Below, piece by piece: positions 9,601-15,999 of a stretch of 48,876 nucleotides of DNA. A program made the position numbers and the translations under genes. The number at the start of each line of letters is the position of its first letter. Within the stretch, counting starts at the first letter, position 1. Under the pieces are notes generated by a model. That model saw only the letters and a list, made by a program, of their open reading frames with translations. It was not told where the DNA came from and made no database searches. Source of the DNA: Rhodothermales bacterium (GTDB taxonomy: Bacteria > Bacteroidota > Rhodothermia > Rhodothermales > JAHQVL01); contig JAWKNW010000033.1 in the NCBI GenBank assembly GCA_041391505.1, positions 1 through 48,876 on the forward strand, given 5' to 3'.

Positions 9601-9972
9601 CTTGTACGGCTCGGTGACGCCGGCGATGCCTTCGGAGAAGGTAGGCAGGTCGACCGCGTTGGTCACCACGAAGTCGTTGTGGCTCTGGTAGACGATGATC
9701 GGGATGCGCCCGTTGATCTCGATCTGGAGGAGCCGGCGGGCATGTTCGTAGGCCTCTTCCGCGAAGTGCGCCGTGTAATCCGCGAGGTCGCGCCCGCCTT
9801 CGTAATAGTAGATGTCGAAATGCCGCGACTGGAGATACGACCAGGTGAGTTCGGCATACTGCACCTTGTTTTTGCCGTACCGAAAATACTGAGCCGTCCC
9901 GGGTGCCGGCGCGCAAAGCCACGCGACCAGCACCACCAGCAACACACGGATCACAGCTCCGGTAGATCGCAT
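6676..9972 (-). CDS. Gluzincin (peptidase MA-like) - TolB-type propeller - Omp85-like beta-barrel surface protein
   Basis: This 1,098-residue protein starts at the ATG at 9972, which places a clear signal peptide first (RVLLVVLVAWLCAPAPGTAQ). Residues ~30-270 form a metallopeptidase domain with HELVH at 144-148 and the downstream glutamate of NEGLAEY at 178, the usual gluzincin zinc ligands. Residues ~290-620 hold PD40/TolB-like propeller blades (ISWSPDGRHIALAV, AWSPTEQQIAFEA, AWSPDGRSLVFHSDR). The last ~400 residues look like an outer-membrane barrel: LRGYRINALNGTNFGLVNAEFRFP resembles the Omp85 L6 (VRGY/F) region in position and type, and the chain ends in SIGFDF with a terminal Phe. I infer a periplasmic or surface protease-propeller tethered to the outer membrane. 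A purely structural role is possible. Confidence 0.85.
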   Translation of the reverse strand: MRSTGAVIRVLLVVLVAWLCAPAPGTAQYFRYGKNKVQYAELTWSYLQSRHFDIYYYEGGRDLADYTAHFAEEAYEHARRLLQIEINGRIPIIVYQSHNDFVVTNAVDLPTFSEGIAGVTEPYKNRIAIPFVGDYRQYRQTLHHELVHAMLNDFFYGGSLQSIIQNNIRLQIPHWFNEGLAEYASEGWSSDADDWMRDAVVHDDIPPMKYIGGFASYQAGQGVWDYIGEQYGRERIAEVLQRLRLSQSVEASFKRATGLSLDELSERWHRALKQVYFPELAAREDVNDFARAIITTANGGFYNTSPSLSPQGDRLAFITTRNGLFDVYIADANEGTIEQKLVDGQTSAEFESLRILTPGISWSPDGRHIALAVKSGPTDAIAVIDVDTHDVIHYRVPGVDQIISVAWSPTEQQIAFEASVDAQSDIFVLDLDTHETINYTDDLFSDHEPAWSPDGRSLVFHSDRGSYTRLGQFEAGAFAMQEHDFGQYDVYLLPLGADEAERLTFNELWDDRSAKFGEDSTRVLFISDRNGIFNLYEKNLVSGLVRPLTNALNGITQVSLSADGGTAALMSLESGRPQLYVLKNPFDRVLPEANLTPNVWAQRVVQETLTPAPAIALAPDGLRLANPFLRDATDGTAFTRATSRTDDFLASRLLMLARDDADAQNDSPFSVDAEWDSSRYGNVRVDLRDYIFSANAEDQQAEELDYLINPFTPHGNVDVDGRYKPRKYKLRFSPDLVYGAAGYDALFGVQGITQIIFSDMLGNHRVLVASNLLVDLRNSDYMMSYVYLPKRVDWGGSGFHVSRLLPDFARRTIYRYRQYGVSLTASYPFDKFRRVDVDLSVVGVSQSDIVEPSAPALTRALLHPSVIFTRDVTTPGPLAPLEGSRFSVSLAGSPFGLSGETVRFVTLLGDARTYASIGQSLYTLAFRFSGGTSIGPTQQLFYTAGLQNWINRRFDENNGFPIEDISDFVLATPIMPLRGYRINALNGTNFGLVNAEFRFPLIAAILPGPLPLLPLYNIQGAAFLDAGAVWGGRGFDNPFDLYTVDAQGKRIFDDFALSTGVGLRTIFLGYPLRFDFAWPYDGRRFKRQSLNFSIGFDF

Positions 9973-10043
9973 CGGGAACGCCCGGTAAGGGGGATGGGAC
10001 AGAATCGGCGGGCCTTGTATCCTTCTAGGCAGGCGGGGGGGAA

Positions 10044-10121
10044 GGGTTCCAGGTTTGAGGTTCAAGGTTCAAGGGCTTCTCACTCAAGCCCCTTGAACCT
10101 TGAACCTCAAACCTGGAACCC
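10044..10121 (-). repeat. Long snap-back hairpin of heptamers after the ABC permease gene
   Basis: About 35 bp at 10044-10078 is inverted at 10086-10121 with a single one-base indel and a ~7-nt loop. The right arm reads as heptamers CCTTGAA, CCTTGAA, CCTCAAA, CCTGGAA. It begins 8 bp beyond the stop codon of the upstream minus-strand permease gene and ends ~70 bp before the start of the next gene. It would give a very strong RNA stem and probably acts as a 3'-end element or terminator. It belongs to the heptamer family also seen near 14.1, 17.5 and 34.9 kb. Confidence 0.75.
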
Positions 10122-10129
10122 GAAACCCT

Positions 10130-11422
10130 TCACTCGTACCGGACCCACCGGATCAGGTCCTTGATGCGCGGCTTCTTGCCGTACATCAGGATGCCTACGC
10201 GGTAGATGCGGCTGCTGAGCCACATGGCGCCGAGGAACGTGCCCATCAGGATCACATACGATAGCCCCACCTGCCAGAACGGCACCTCCGTCACCGCGAC
10301 GCGGACGACCATGAGGATCGGCGAGAAGAAGGGGATCATGGAAAGCACCGTGGCCAGGGTACTGTTGGGGCTTTCGACGAAAAACACGATGAACATGATC
10401 GGGATGATGATCAGGGCGTAGATCGGCGTGAGCAGGCCCTGGGCATCCTGCTGCTGCTCGACGACCGACGACACGGCGGCGAAGAGGCTGGCATACAGCA
10501 GATATCCCCCGATAAAAAACAGGACGAACCAGATAAAGACGCGCGGAGCGATCTGGGGGATCGTAAAATCGGCCGCCTGGAGCAGTTGCTCCTGCGTCGC
10601 ATCGAGGGGCAGGTTGAGGTCGGCCGGGTTGAGGAACATCGACGCGATCCCGCCGGCGAAAAAGGTCGCCCCGAGCATCAGCAGGCTCCACGCGATCATC
10701 TGCACGAGGCCCACGGCGCCGATGCCGAGCACCTTCCCCATCAACATCTGAAAGGGGCGTACCGACGACACCATCACCTCGATGACGCGGGTGCTTTTCT
10801 CTTCGAGCACGCCCTGAATCACATAGGCCCCGTAAATGAACATCGCGGCGTAGATGATGAAGCCCATGATGTATCCCAGGATGGAATAGAAGGCGGCGCT
10901 GTCGGCCTGCTCGCCTTCTTCGGTCAGCTTGACGGCGCGCACCGGAATGCTGGATTCGAGGATGTCGAGGATATCCTGGGAGACGTTTTTCTCCGCGAGC
11001 CGGTAATCCTCCAGCGACCGGCTGAGGGCGCGTTCGAGGCGCGACTCACCCGAGAGGCCGCTGCCTTCCACCGAATAATACACGGCCTCCCCCTCGTCCT
11101 GCATCAGGCCGGCCGGCAGCGTCAGGTAGCCGTTGTACACCCCTTTGACCACCGCGTCGCGCAGGGAGTCGAGCGGCGACTCGGTCCGGACGAACACAAA
11201 CCCGTCCGCCGCGTGCCGCTGCAGCCCGTCGAACAGGGCGCTCGTCTCGTCGATCACGGCGATCCGGCGCTGTTCGCTTTCGGAGGCGGCGAGCCCGATC
11301 ACCGCCGGCAGGATGGCCATCGCGATCAGGATCACGGGCGCCAGCAGAGTGCCCACGATAAACCAGGTGGATCGCACCCTCCGTATAAACTCGCTTTTCA
11401 GTACTATCCAGATCTTTTTCAT
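10130..11422 (-). CDS. ABC-2 type exporter permease, NatB-like
   Basis: The 430-residue protein starts MKKIWIVLKSEFIRRVRSTWFIVG, with the first membrane helix at about residues 20-48. A ~150-residue extracytoplasmic domain follows (RIAVIDETSALFDGL ... YSVEGSGLSGESRLERAL), then a C-terminal block of five or six membrane segments containing VLEEKSTRVIEVMVSSVRPFQMLMGK, the conserved ABC-2 region. This is the architecture of NatB-type permeases. The ATPase gene lies 86 bp upstream on the same strand, so the two form a NatAB-like exporter. The substrate (Na+, lipid, peptide or drug) cannot be told. A heptamer hairpin follows the stop codon. Confidence 0.9.
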   Translation of the reverse strand: MKKIWIVLKSEFIRRVRSTWFIVGTLLAPVILIAMAILPAVIGLAASESEQRRIAVIDETSALFDGLQRHAADGFVFVRTESPLDSLRDAVVKGVYNGYLTLPAGLMQDEGEAVYYSVEGSGLSGESRLERALSRSLEDYRLAEKNVSQDILDILESSIPVRAVKLTEEGEQADSAAFYSILGYIMGFIIYAAMFIYGAYVIQGVLEEKSTRVIEVMVSSVRPFQMLMGKVLGIGAVGLVQMIAWSLLMLGATFFAGGIASMFLNPADLNLPLDATQEQLLQAADFTIPQIAPRVFIWFVLFFIGGYLLYASLFAAVSSVVEQQQDAQGLLTPIYALIIIPIMFIVFFVESPNSTLATVLSMIPFFSPILMVVRVAVTEVPFWQVGLSYVILMGTFLGAMWLSSRIYRVGILMYGKKPRIKDLIRWVRYE

Positions 11423-11508
11423 CGAGGCTGACGGCGTGTTCAGACGTTTACGCGGCGGGGTCCGGGTGCACGGGTTCGGGGGCGGTCCCCTGCCGTGCCG
11501 GAAGGTGC

Positions 11509-12438
11509 TCAGGAAGCCGTTCGCGCGGTGGCTTGTCCTTCGACCACGGAGACAAAAATATCGTTCATCGAGGGTTCGACGCGTTCGAAGCGGTGGATAT
11601 CCTCGCCGGCGGCCATGGCCCGTTCGAGCACGATCGACGGATGCCGGTCGTTCAGCATCTTGAGTTCGACCCGGTGGGCCGTCCGCTCGCTGACGCTGAT
11701 GACGCCTTCCTGCACGAGTTCCTCCACAAACATCCCCTCGCCGCCAAACTCGACGACGACGCGGTTGCGGCCGAAACGCTGCTTCACCTCACGCAGCGGG
11801 CCGTCGAGCACGATTTCTCCCCGCGAGATCAGGCAGATGTCGTCGCAGAGCTGCTCCACCTGCTCCATGCGGTGGGAGGCGAAGAGGATGACGCGGCCCT
11901 GCTGTTTCATGTCGAGGATGACTTCCTTCAGCACGCCGGCGTTGATGGGGTCGAGCCCGCTGAACGGCTCATCGAGGATCAGCAGTTCGGGCTCGTGGAC
12001 GACCGTGCTGATAAACTGCATCTTCTGCTGCATCCCCTTCGACAGCTCCTCGGTCTTCTTCGAGGCCCAGTCGAGCGCGTCGAACCGTTCGAGCCAGTGC
12101 TTGACGCGGCGGTTGGCCTCGGGGCGCGACAGGCCCTTGAGTTCGGCGAGGTAGACGAGCTGCTCGCCCACCTTCAGCTTTTTGTAGAGGCCGCGTTCCT
12201 CGGGCAGGTATCCCATCCGCTCCTGGCTCCACACGCCGACCGGCTTGCCGTTGAACGTCACCCGCCCGCTATCGGGGATGGTGATGTAGGCGATCATGCG
12301 GATCGTGGAGGTCTTGCCGGCGCCGTTGGGCCCGAGCAGCCCCATCACGCGGCCCGATCGGGCTTCCAGGGAGACGTTGTTGACGGCCTTGACCTGGCCG
12401 TATTGCTTGGATACCTCTTCTACACGCAGTTCGGTCAT
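11509..12438 (-). CDS. ABC transporter ATP-binding protein, NatA-like
   Basis: The 309-residue ATPase has Walker A GPNGAGKTS (about residues 37-45), a Q-loop region with MGYLPEERGLY, the variant signature LSKGMQQKMQF, Walker B LLILDEPFSGLDP and the H-loop FASHRME. After the ATPase core comes a ~90-residue C-terminal domain (RNRVVVEFGGEGMFVEELV ... IHRFERVEPSMNDIFVSVVEG), the extension typical of the DrrA/NatA group. It powers the permease encoded just downstream. The signature LSKG instead of LSGG is common in this group. Confidence 0.92.
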   Translation of the reverse strand: MTELRVEEVSKQYGQVKAVNNVSLEARSGRVMGLLGPNGAGKTSTIRMIAYITIPDSGRVTFNGKPVGVWSQERMGYLPEERGLYKKLKVGEQLVYLAELKGLSRPEANRRVKHWLERFDALDWASKKTEELSKGMQQKMQFISTVVHEPELLILDEPFSGLDPINAGVLKEVILDMKQQGRVILFASHRMEQVEQLCDDICLISRGEIVLDGPLREVKQRFGRNRVVVEFGGEGMFVEELVQEGVISVSERTAHRVELKMLNDRHPSIVLERAMAAGEDIHRFERVEPSMNDIFVSVVEGQATARTAS

Positions 12439-12519
12439 ACAAACGGATGGAAGGCGGGAAAGTGGGTTGCAGCGCCGATTCGCTCTACGTCATGTCCATG
12501 AGAGGTTACACGGCGCGGC

Positions 12520-12550
12520 AAAAAAACACCCCGCCGCCGTGCGCGCGGGG
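12520..12550 (-). terminator. Intrinsic terminator of the 12.6-12.9 kb gene
   Basis: On the minus strand, directly after the stop codon at 12552, CCCCGC and GCGGGG form a 6-bp stem around a GC-rich loop and are followed after two bases by seven consecutive T residues (A7 at 12520-12526 on the plus strand). This is the clearest canonical intrinsic terminator in the window. Confidence 0.75.
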
Positions 12551-12551
12551 A

Positions 12552-12878
12552 TCACAGCAGGGGAAGGGTGGCCTGCGGGATGGGGATGAGGTAGTGCTGC
12601 TCGAAGACATCCTCGTGAACCCCGAACTCGCCCGTACCCCGAAAATCGACGGCGACATACGGGCCCACGACCCGTTTGACCTCGCCGATGCCGTAATACG
12701 CCGGCATCGGTCCGTAATACACCAGCTCCCCCATGAGCAGCTCCTTTTTCTTGCGCGCCCGGCGGTGAAATGCCGGTACGCTCGGAAGCAGCTCGAGGCG
12801 GTACGGACTCAGGCCATATTTAGCTCCAGACGCCATCGATGACTCGTTTGTTAGGCCCCCTACATACGCCTCGTCCAT
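12552..12878 (-). CDS. Conserved-looking small protein, possible SH3/Tudor-like barrel
   Basis: The product has 108 residues. The N-terminal ~50 residues are basic (AFHRRARKKKELLMG). The C-terminal half is strand-rich with evenly spaced small residues (GELVYYGPMPAYYG, IGEVKRVVGPYVAVDFRG, GEFGVHEDVFEQHYLIPI), reminiscent of small SH3/KOW-like barrels that end in a 'V-D-F-x-G-x-G' turn. I do not recognise the family. An alternative start is the ATG at 12836 (MASGAKYG); neither start has a clear ribosome-binding site. It ends in front of a strong T-tract terminator and is divergent from the DUF4290 gene. Confidence 0.5.
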   Translation of the reverse strand: MDEAYVGGLTNESSMASGAKYGLSPYRLELLPSVPAFHRRARKKKELLMGELVYYGPMPAYYGIGEVKRVVGPYVAVDFRGTGEFGVHEDVFEQHYLIPIPQATLPLL

Positions 12879-12993
12879 GGTTCAAGATTCCAGAAAACCC
12901 CAGCGAGAATAACCGGAAGTACCCATAAGATTCAAACGAATTCGTCGAAATTCGTAAAAATGAAGGACTCACGCAGTTTCTTATTCACAATCA

Positions 12994-13023
12994 TTTGGTT
13001 AGATTGATTCGGTTCGATATAAA
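12994..13023 (+). promoter_or_regulatory. Candidate promoter for the DUF4290 gene in a 273-bp AT-richer divergent region
   Basis: The 12879-13151 gap is distinctly more AT-rich than its surroundings. TTGGTT at 12995-13000, a 17-bp spacer and TATAAA at 13018-13023 give a well-spaced sigma70-like pair. A TTTG at 12994-12997 also fits the Bacteroidota -33 element. The leader would be ~125 nt. I see no gene in the rest of the gap. Confidence 0.4.
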
Positions 13024-13151
13024 AAGGGAAGCTCAAACCCGCCCCCGGCGGCCGCAGGCTTATCAATAACCCCACCTACGTTCAAGCACCGGCTTCTGTA
13101 CGGTCTTTTGCTTTTTATCGCGAACACTCCCATCCTCGTCCTTAACAGTTC

Positions 13152-13433
13152 ATGAAGTACCCGACAAAAATTGTGGACAGACAAGTAGGGCGCAATGCCG
13201 AGCTCTTCGCCCGAGCGATTACCAAACTGGAAACGCCCGAACAGCGCTATCCGTACCTCCGTATCCTGATCAGCATTGTCGAACAGGCCCACCCGGAGTG
13301 GAACCAGGCCCCCCAGAAAGACCGGCAGATGGGGCAGATGATCGCCAAGATGTGCGACGACCTACTCGAAGTGGATGAAGTCGCCGAAGTGGTGCGCGTC
13401 CGCGACGAAGAACGCGGCTATTTCTACGATTGA
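13152..13433 (+). CDS. DUF4290 family protein
   Basis: This 93-residue soluble, acidic protein has no signal sequence. The start MKYPTKIVDRQVGRNAELFARAI, followed by TPEQRYPYLRILISIVEQAHPEW, matches what I know of DUF4290 proteins: 'Y-x-T ... YGRN' near the N-terminus, then a helix, then 'N/H-P-x-W'. These proteins are essentially restricted to Bacteroidota and have no established function. The copy here is shorter than the ~200 residues common in the family and lacks the long C-terminal part. It stands alone on the plus strand, convergent with ruvC 47 bp downstream. Confidence 0.65.
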   Translation: MKYPTKIVDRQVGRNAELFARAITKLETPEQRYPYLRILISIVEQAHPEWNQAPQKDRQMGQMIAKMCDDLLEVDEVAEVVRVRDEERGYFYD

Positions 13434-13480
13434 TCGAGTTCTACGCTTGATCGCGGCAGCCGCCACCCACCTGCGCGCGG

Positions 13481-14023
13481 CTACTCGATGATGCGCCCCG
13501 GGTTGTCCCGGAGAAAACTTGCCCAGTTCTTGTGATGGCCCGCCTGCCGGCTGTCCCCCCGATGCCCGTGGCACAGCGCCACCGCCAGCGCGTCCGAGGC
13601 ATCGAGGTCCACCTGCAGCGCCTCGTCCATCGTCAACAGCTTTCTGACCATATACCACACCTGCTCCTTCGACCCGTTGCCGTTGCCCGTGACCGAGCGT
13701 TTCACCTCCTTCGGGGTGTACTGCGTGACGGGTAATTCCCGGTTGAGGACCGCCAGCATCGCCGCCGCCTGTGCCCGGCCGAGCTTGAGCATCGATTGGG
13801 GGTTGTTGCCGTAAACGGGCATCTCGATGGCGCATTCGTCCGGCAGCGACCGGGCGATCACCTCCGTCACCCGGTCATAGATGTGCTTCAACCGCCATTC
13901 GTGACTCTTCGACGCGTCCAGCCGCAACACCCCGAACTCCACGAGCCGCTCCCGGCCCCGCTCGACATCGATGACGCCGTAGCCAGTAAAACGCGAGCCA
14001 GGATCGATGCCGATGATGCGCAA
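13481..14023 (-). CDS. ruvC: Crossover junction endodeoxyribonuclease RuvC
   Basis: RuvC resolves Holliday junctions at the end of homologous recombination, with RuvAB. The 180-residue protein shows the four-carboxylate active site: Asp7 in RIIGIDPGS, Glu67 in CAIEMPVYGNNP, and Asp141 and Asp144 in DLDASDALAVALCH. The conserved K-L-G-R-A-Q helix and YTPKEVKRSVTGNGNGSKEQV follow the expected order. The usual sequence of the second motif is E-x-x-F; here it is E-M-P-V-Y-G. It lies 91 bp downstream of the YebC-family gene, a frequent yebC-ruvC neighbourhood, with an imperfect heptamer hairpin in the gap. Confidence 0.95.
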   Translation of the reverse strand: MRIIGIDPGSRFTGYGVIDVERGRERLVEFGVLRLDASKSHEWRLKHIYDRVTEVIARSLPDECAIEMPVYGNNPQSMLKLGRAQAAAMLAVLNRELPVTQYTPKEVKRSVTGNGNGSKEQVWYMVRKLLTMDEALQVDLDASDALAVALCHGHRGDSRQAGHHKNWASFLRDNPGRIIE

Positions 14024-14027
14024 AATA

Positions 14028-14116
14028 GGTTTAAGGTTCTGGGTTTAAGGTTCAACGGTTGTACGCGATGCCCGGTTCACCCGCCTTGAACGTGGAACTC
14101 CGAACCTTGAACCCTT
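14028..14116 (-). repeat. Imperfect heptamer snap-back repeat between yebC-family gene and ruvC
   Basis: The right arm (about 14084-14116) reads as heptamers CCTTGAA, CGTGGAA, CTCCGAA, CCTTGAA and overlaps the TAA stop codon of the gene on the minus strand. The left arm (about 14028-14060) is a diverged inverse copy (TTTAAGGTTC, GGTTCAACGG). It appears to be a decayed member of the same family as the 10.1-kb and 34.9-kb hairpins. Confidence 0.6.
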
Positions 14117-14861
14117 ACGACAACGCCTCGATCGTCGCTTCGTCGAAGTGGAGGGTCGTGGTGACGGACTGTACGTCCTGGTTGTCCTCGAGCATTTCGA
14201 TCAGGATGGCGAGCTTACGGGCGACCTCGGGCTCGACGGACACGGTGCTCGTCGGGACCCGGATCAGGTTGGCCTCGGACGGCTCGATGCCCTTCTCGCG
14301 CAACGCGGCCTGCACGGACCCGAAGCTCTCCACCGGCGTCGTGATCACGAAGACGTCGTCTTCCAGCACCAGATCTTCGCCGCCGGCCTCGGCGACCAGT
14401 TCGAACAGCTCCATCTCGTCGCGGCCCTCGGCCGGCACTTCCAGCTGGCCCTTCCGCAAGAACTGAAACGCGACCGACCCCGTCTGCCCCATGCTCCCGC
14501 CGTATTTGCTGAAGATGTGACGCACATCCGCGACCGTGCGGTTGGTGTTGTCGGTCAGGCAGTCGACGTAAATGGCGACACCGCCGGGGCCGTAGCCCTC
14601 GTAGCTGACCTCCTCGTAGTCCGCGCCGGCGATTTCTCCGGTGCCCCGCTTGATGGCGCGTTCGACGTTGTCCTTGGGCATGTTCTCGGACTTCGCCTTG
14701 TCCACGGCGAGGGCCAGACGGGCGTTCATGGACGGATCGCCGCCGCCCTCCCGGGCGGCAATCATGATATCACGCGCGATACGCGCCCAGGACTGCGAGC
14801 GCTTGGCGTCGGTCACTGCCTTCTGGCGCTTGATTTTGGACCATTTACTGTGGCCTGACAT
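14115..14861 (-). CDS. YebC/PmpR (TACO1) family protein
   Basis: The 248-residue protein begins MSGHSKWSKIKRQKAVTDAKR, the near-invariant N-terminus of the family. NMPKDNVERAIKRGTGE, YEGYGPGGVAIYVDCLTDN and HIFSKYGGSMGQTGSVAF follow in the correct order, and the length is typical. Members have been described as DNA-binding regulators (PmpR-type) and, more recently, as factors relieving ribosome stalling; the sequence alone does not separate these. It is upstream of ruvC on the same strand. Confidence 0.93.
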   Translation of the reverse strand: MSGHSKWSKIKRQKAVTDAKRSQSWARIARDIMIAAREGGGDPSMNARLALAVDKAKSENMPKDNVERAIKRGTGEIAGADYEEVSYEGYGPGGVAIYVDCLTDNTNRTVADVRHIFSKYGGSMGQTGSVAFQFLRKGQLEVPAEGRDEMELFELVAEAGGEDLVLEDDVFVITTPVESFGSVQAALREKGIEPSEANLIRVPTSTVSVEPEVARKLAILIEMLEDNQDVQSVTTTLHFDEATIEALS

Positions 14862-14972
14862 ACTCTAGCAGCGGTATACGGGTTGTTGCGAAAAGAAAGG
14901 GGGCAGTATAAACCTCGCAGGCGGCGCATCGGGTCCCGCCGGCCGGCGAGTTTGCGAACGGCGCGCCTCGCT

Positions 14973-15377
14973 TCAGGTTCGCGCCGGCCGGTCGCGGGTG
15001 CGGTAGAGAAACTTGAGCCCGGACCAATCGGCGTCGATCGCGCACACCTTCACGTCCACGAGCCCGTGCCGGAGCCCGGTTTCGCGGACGATGTTGCCGT
15101 CGAGGTCGGCGGCGAGCTTCGAGGTCTTTTTCGGCCACGAGATCCACAGCGTCCCCGCCGGCGCGAGATGCGCCTTGAGCATCGGAAACGCCATCTCGAG
15201 TTCGTCCGCATCCCGAAAGAAGCCGTGGATGTAGCCGAGGTCGGGCTCGGGGTGATCCACCAACACCACCCCCTCGGGGAGTTCGCCGAACAGCTCGAAA
15301 AGATGCGCGGGCGGGTACATGAACAGCGCCCGGCAGCCGGCTTTCAGACCCAGTTTCTTGAGGAGCGGATTGGCCAT
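14973..15377 (-). CDS. DUF3052 family protein
   Basis: This 134-residue soluble protein starts at the ATG at 15377 (MANPLLKKLGLKAG). The middle and end (GTLWISWPKKTSKLAADLDGNIVRE, GLVDVKVCAIDADWSGLKF) match the DUF3052 pattern 'W-x-S-W-P-K-K-x-S ... GLVDVKV-C-A-x-D-x-x-W-S-G-L-x-F'. Function is unknown. The frame remains open upstream of 15377, but that part antiparallels another coding frame and is not credible. Downstream of it are 111 bp without a gene that contain a GCCGGCCGGC palindrome. Confidence 0.75.
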   Translation of the reverse strand: MANPLLKKLGLKAGCRALFMYPPAHLFELFGELPEGVVLVDHPEPDLGYIHGFFRDADELEMAFPMLKAHLAPAGTLWISWPKKTSKLAADLDGNIVRETGLRHGLVDVKVCAIDADWSGLKFLYRTRDRPART

Positions 15378-15426
15378 GCGGGATACGCGGTGCGATGCAG
15401 GGATTCGGGGCGAGCCATGGTGGCGG

Positions 15427-15990
15427 CTAGAATACGGCCACCAGCAGCGCGATGGCGGCGGCGATGACGAGGCCGATGCCGGCGAGCGCGGCCACCCCCA
15501 CCACGGCCAGGACGAGGGGGTTGACCATCCGGAAAAGGACGGTGTATTCGACGAGCATCTCGCGGCTGCTTCCGACGAGGGAGCGGATGTCGCGGATCGC
15601 GCCGACGAGGCGAAACGCGCGCTGATCGGCGGATGACTCGGCATCCTGCACCGCCGCTCGCCAGGCCATGGCGGCGTGCGCTTTCCCGGCGCCGGCGGTG
15701 GCGGCGAGCCGCTCGGGCAGCCGGGCGATCGAAAGGAGCCCGCGATAGAACAGATAGACGATGCCCGCCGGCGCGAGCAAGGCCAGCAGCAAGGCCCCGA
15801 TCGCCATCCACGCCGCCGCGCTTTCGAACTGGAAGGGGTAAAACAGGCTCCCCCACAGACCCATCGCCGCCAGCACGAAGACGGCGGCGGCGCTGCGAAC
15901 CTTGCCCACCACCGCATGGGCGCGCACGGATACGGCGGCGACCAGGCGTTCGGTTCGGCCTTCTGGGGGTGTCTTCTGGGCTGGTTCCAT
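15427..15990 (-). CDS. Small integral membrane protein, function unknown
   Basis: The product has 187 residues with about three membrane segments: residues ~33-52 (SAAAVFVLAAMGLWGSLFYPF), ~58-85 (AWMAIGALLLALLAPAGIVYLFY) and a long C-terminal stretch (VLAVVGVAALAGIGLVIAAAIALLVAVF). The soluble helical loop between the second and third contains charged residues (FRLVGAIRDIRSLVGSSREMLVEY). I do not recognise the family. It lies 9 bp downstream of the tRNA nucleotidyltransferase stop and 49 bp upstream of the DUF3052 gene, so the three are probably co-transcribed. Confidence 0.6.
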   Translation of the reverse strand: MEPAQKTPPEGRTERLVAAVSVRAHAVVGKVRSAAAVFVLAAMGLWGSLFYPFQFESAAAWMAIGALLLALLAPAGIVYLFYRGLLSIARLPERLAATAGAGKAHAAMAWRAAVQDAESSADQRAFRLVGAIRDIRSLVGSSREMLVEYTVLFRMVNPLVLAVVGVAALAGIGLVIAAAIALLVAVF

Positions 15991-15999
15991 GGCTCCCTT

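Noticed and set aside
7216..10164. A 982-codon plus-strand open frame opposite the protease-barrel gene
   Set aside because: Its composition is typical of antisense frames in GC-rich DNA; the minus-strand protein has a signal peptide, zinc motif and propeller repeats.
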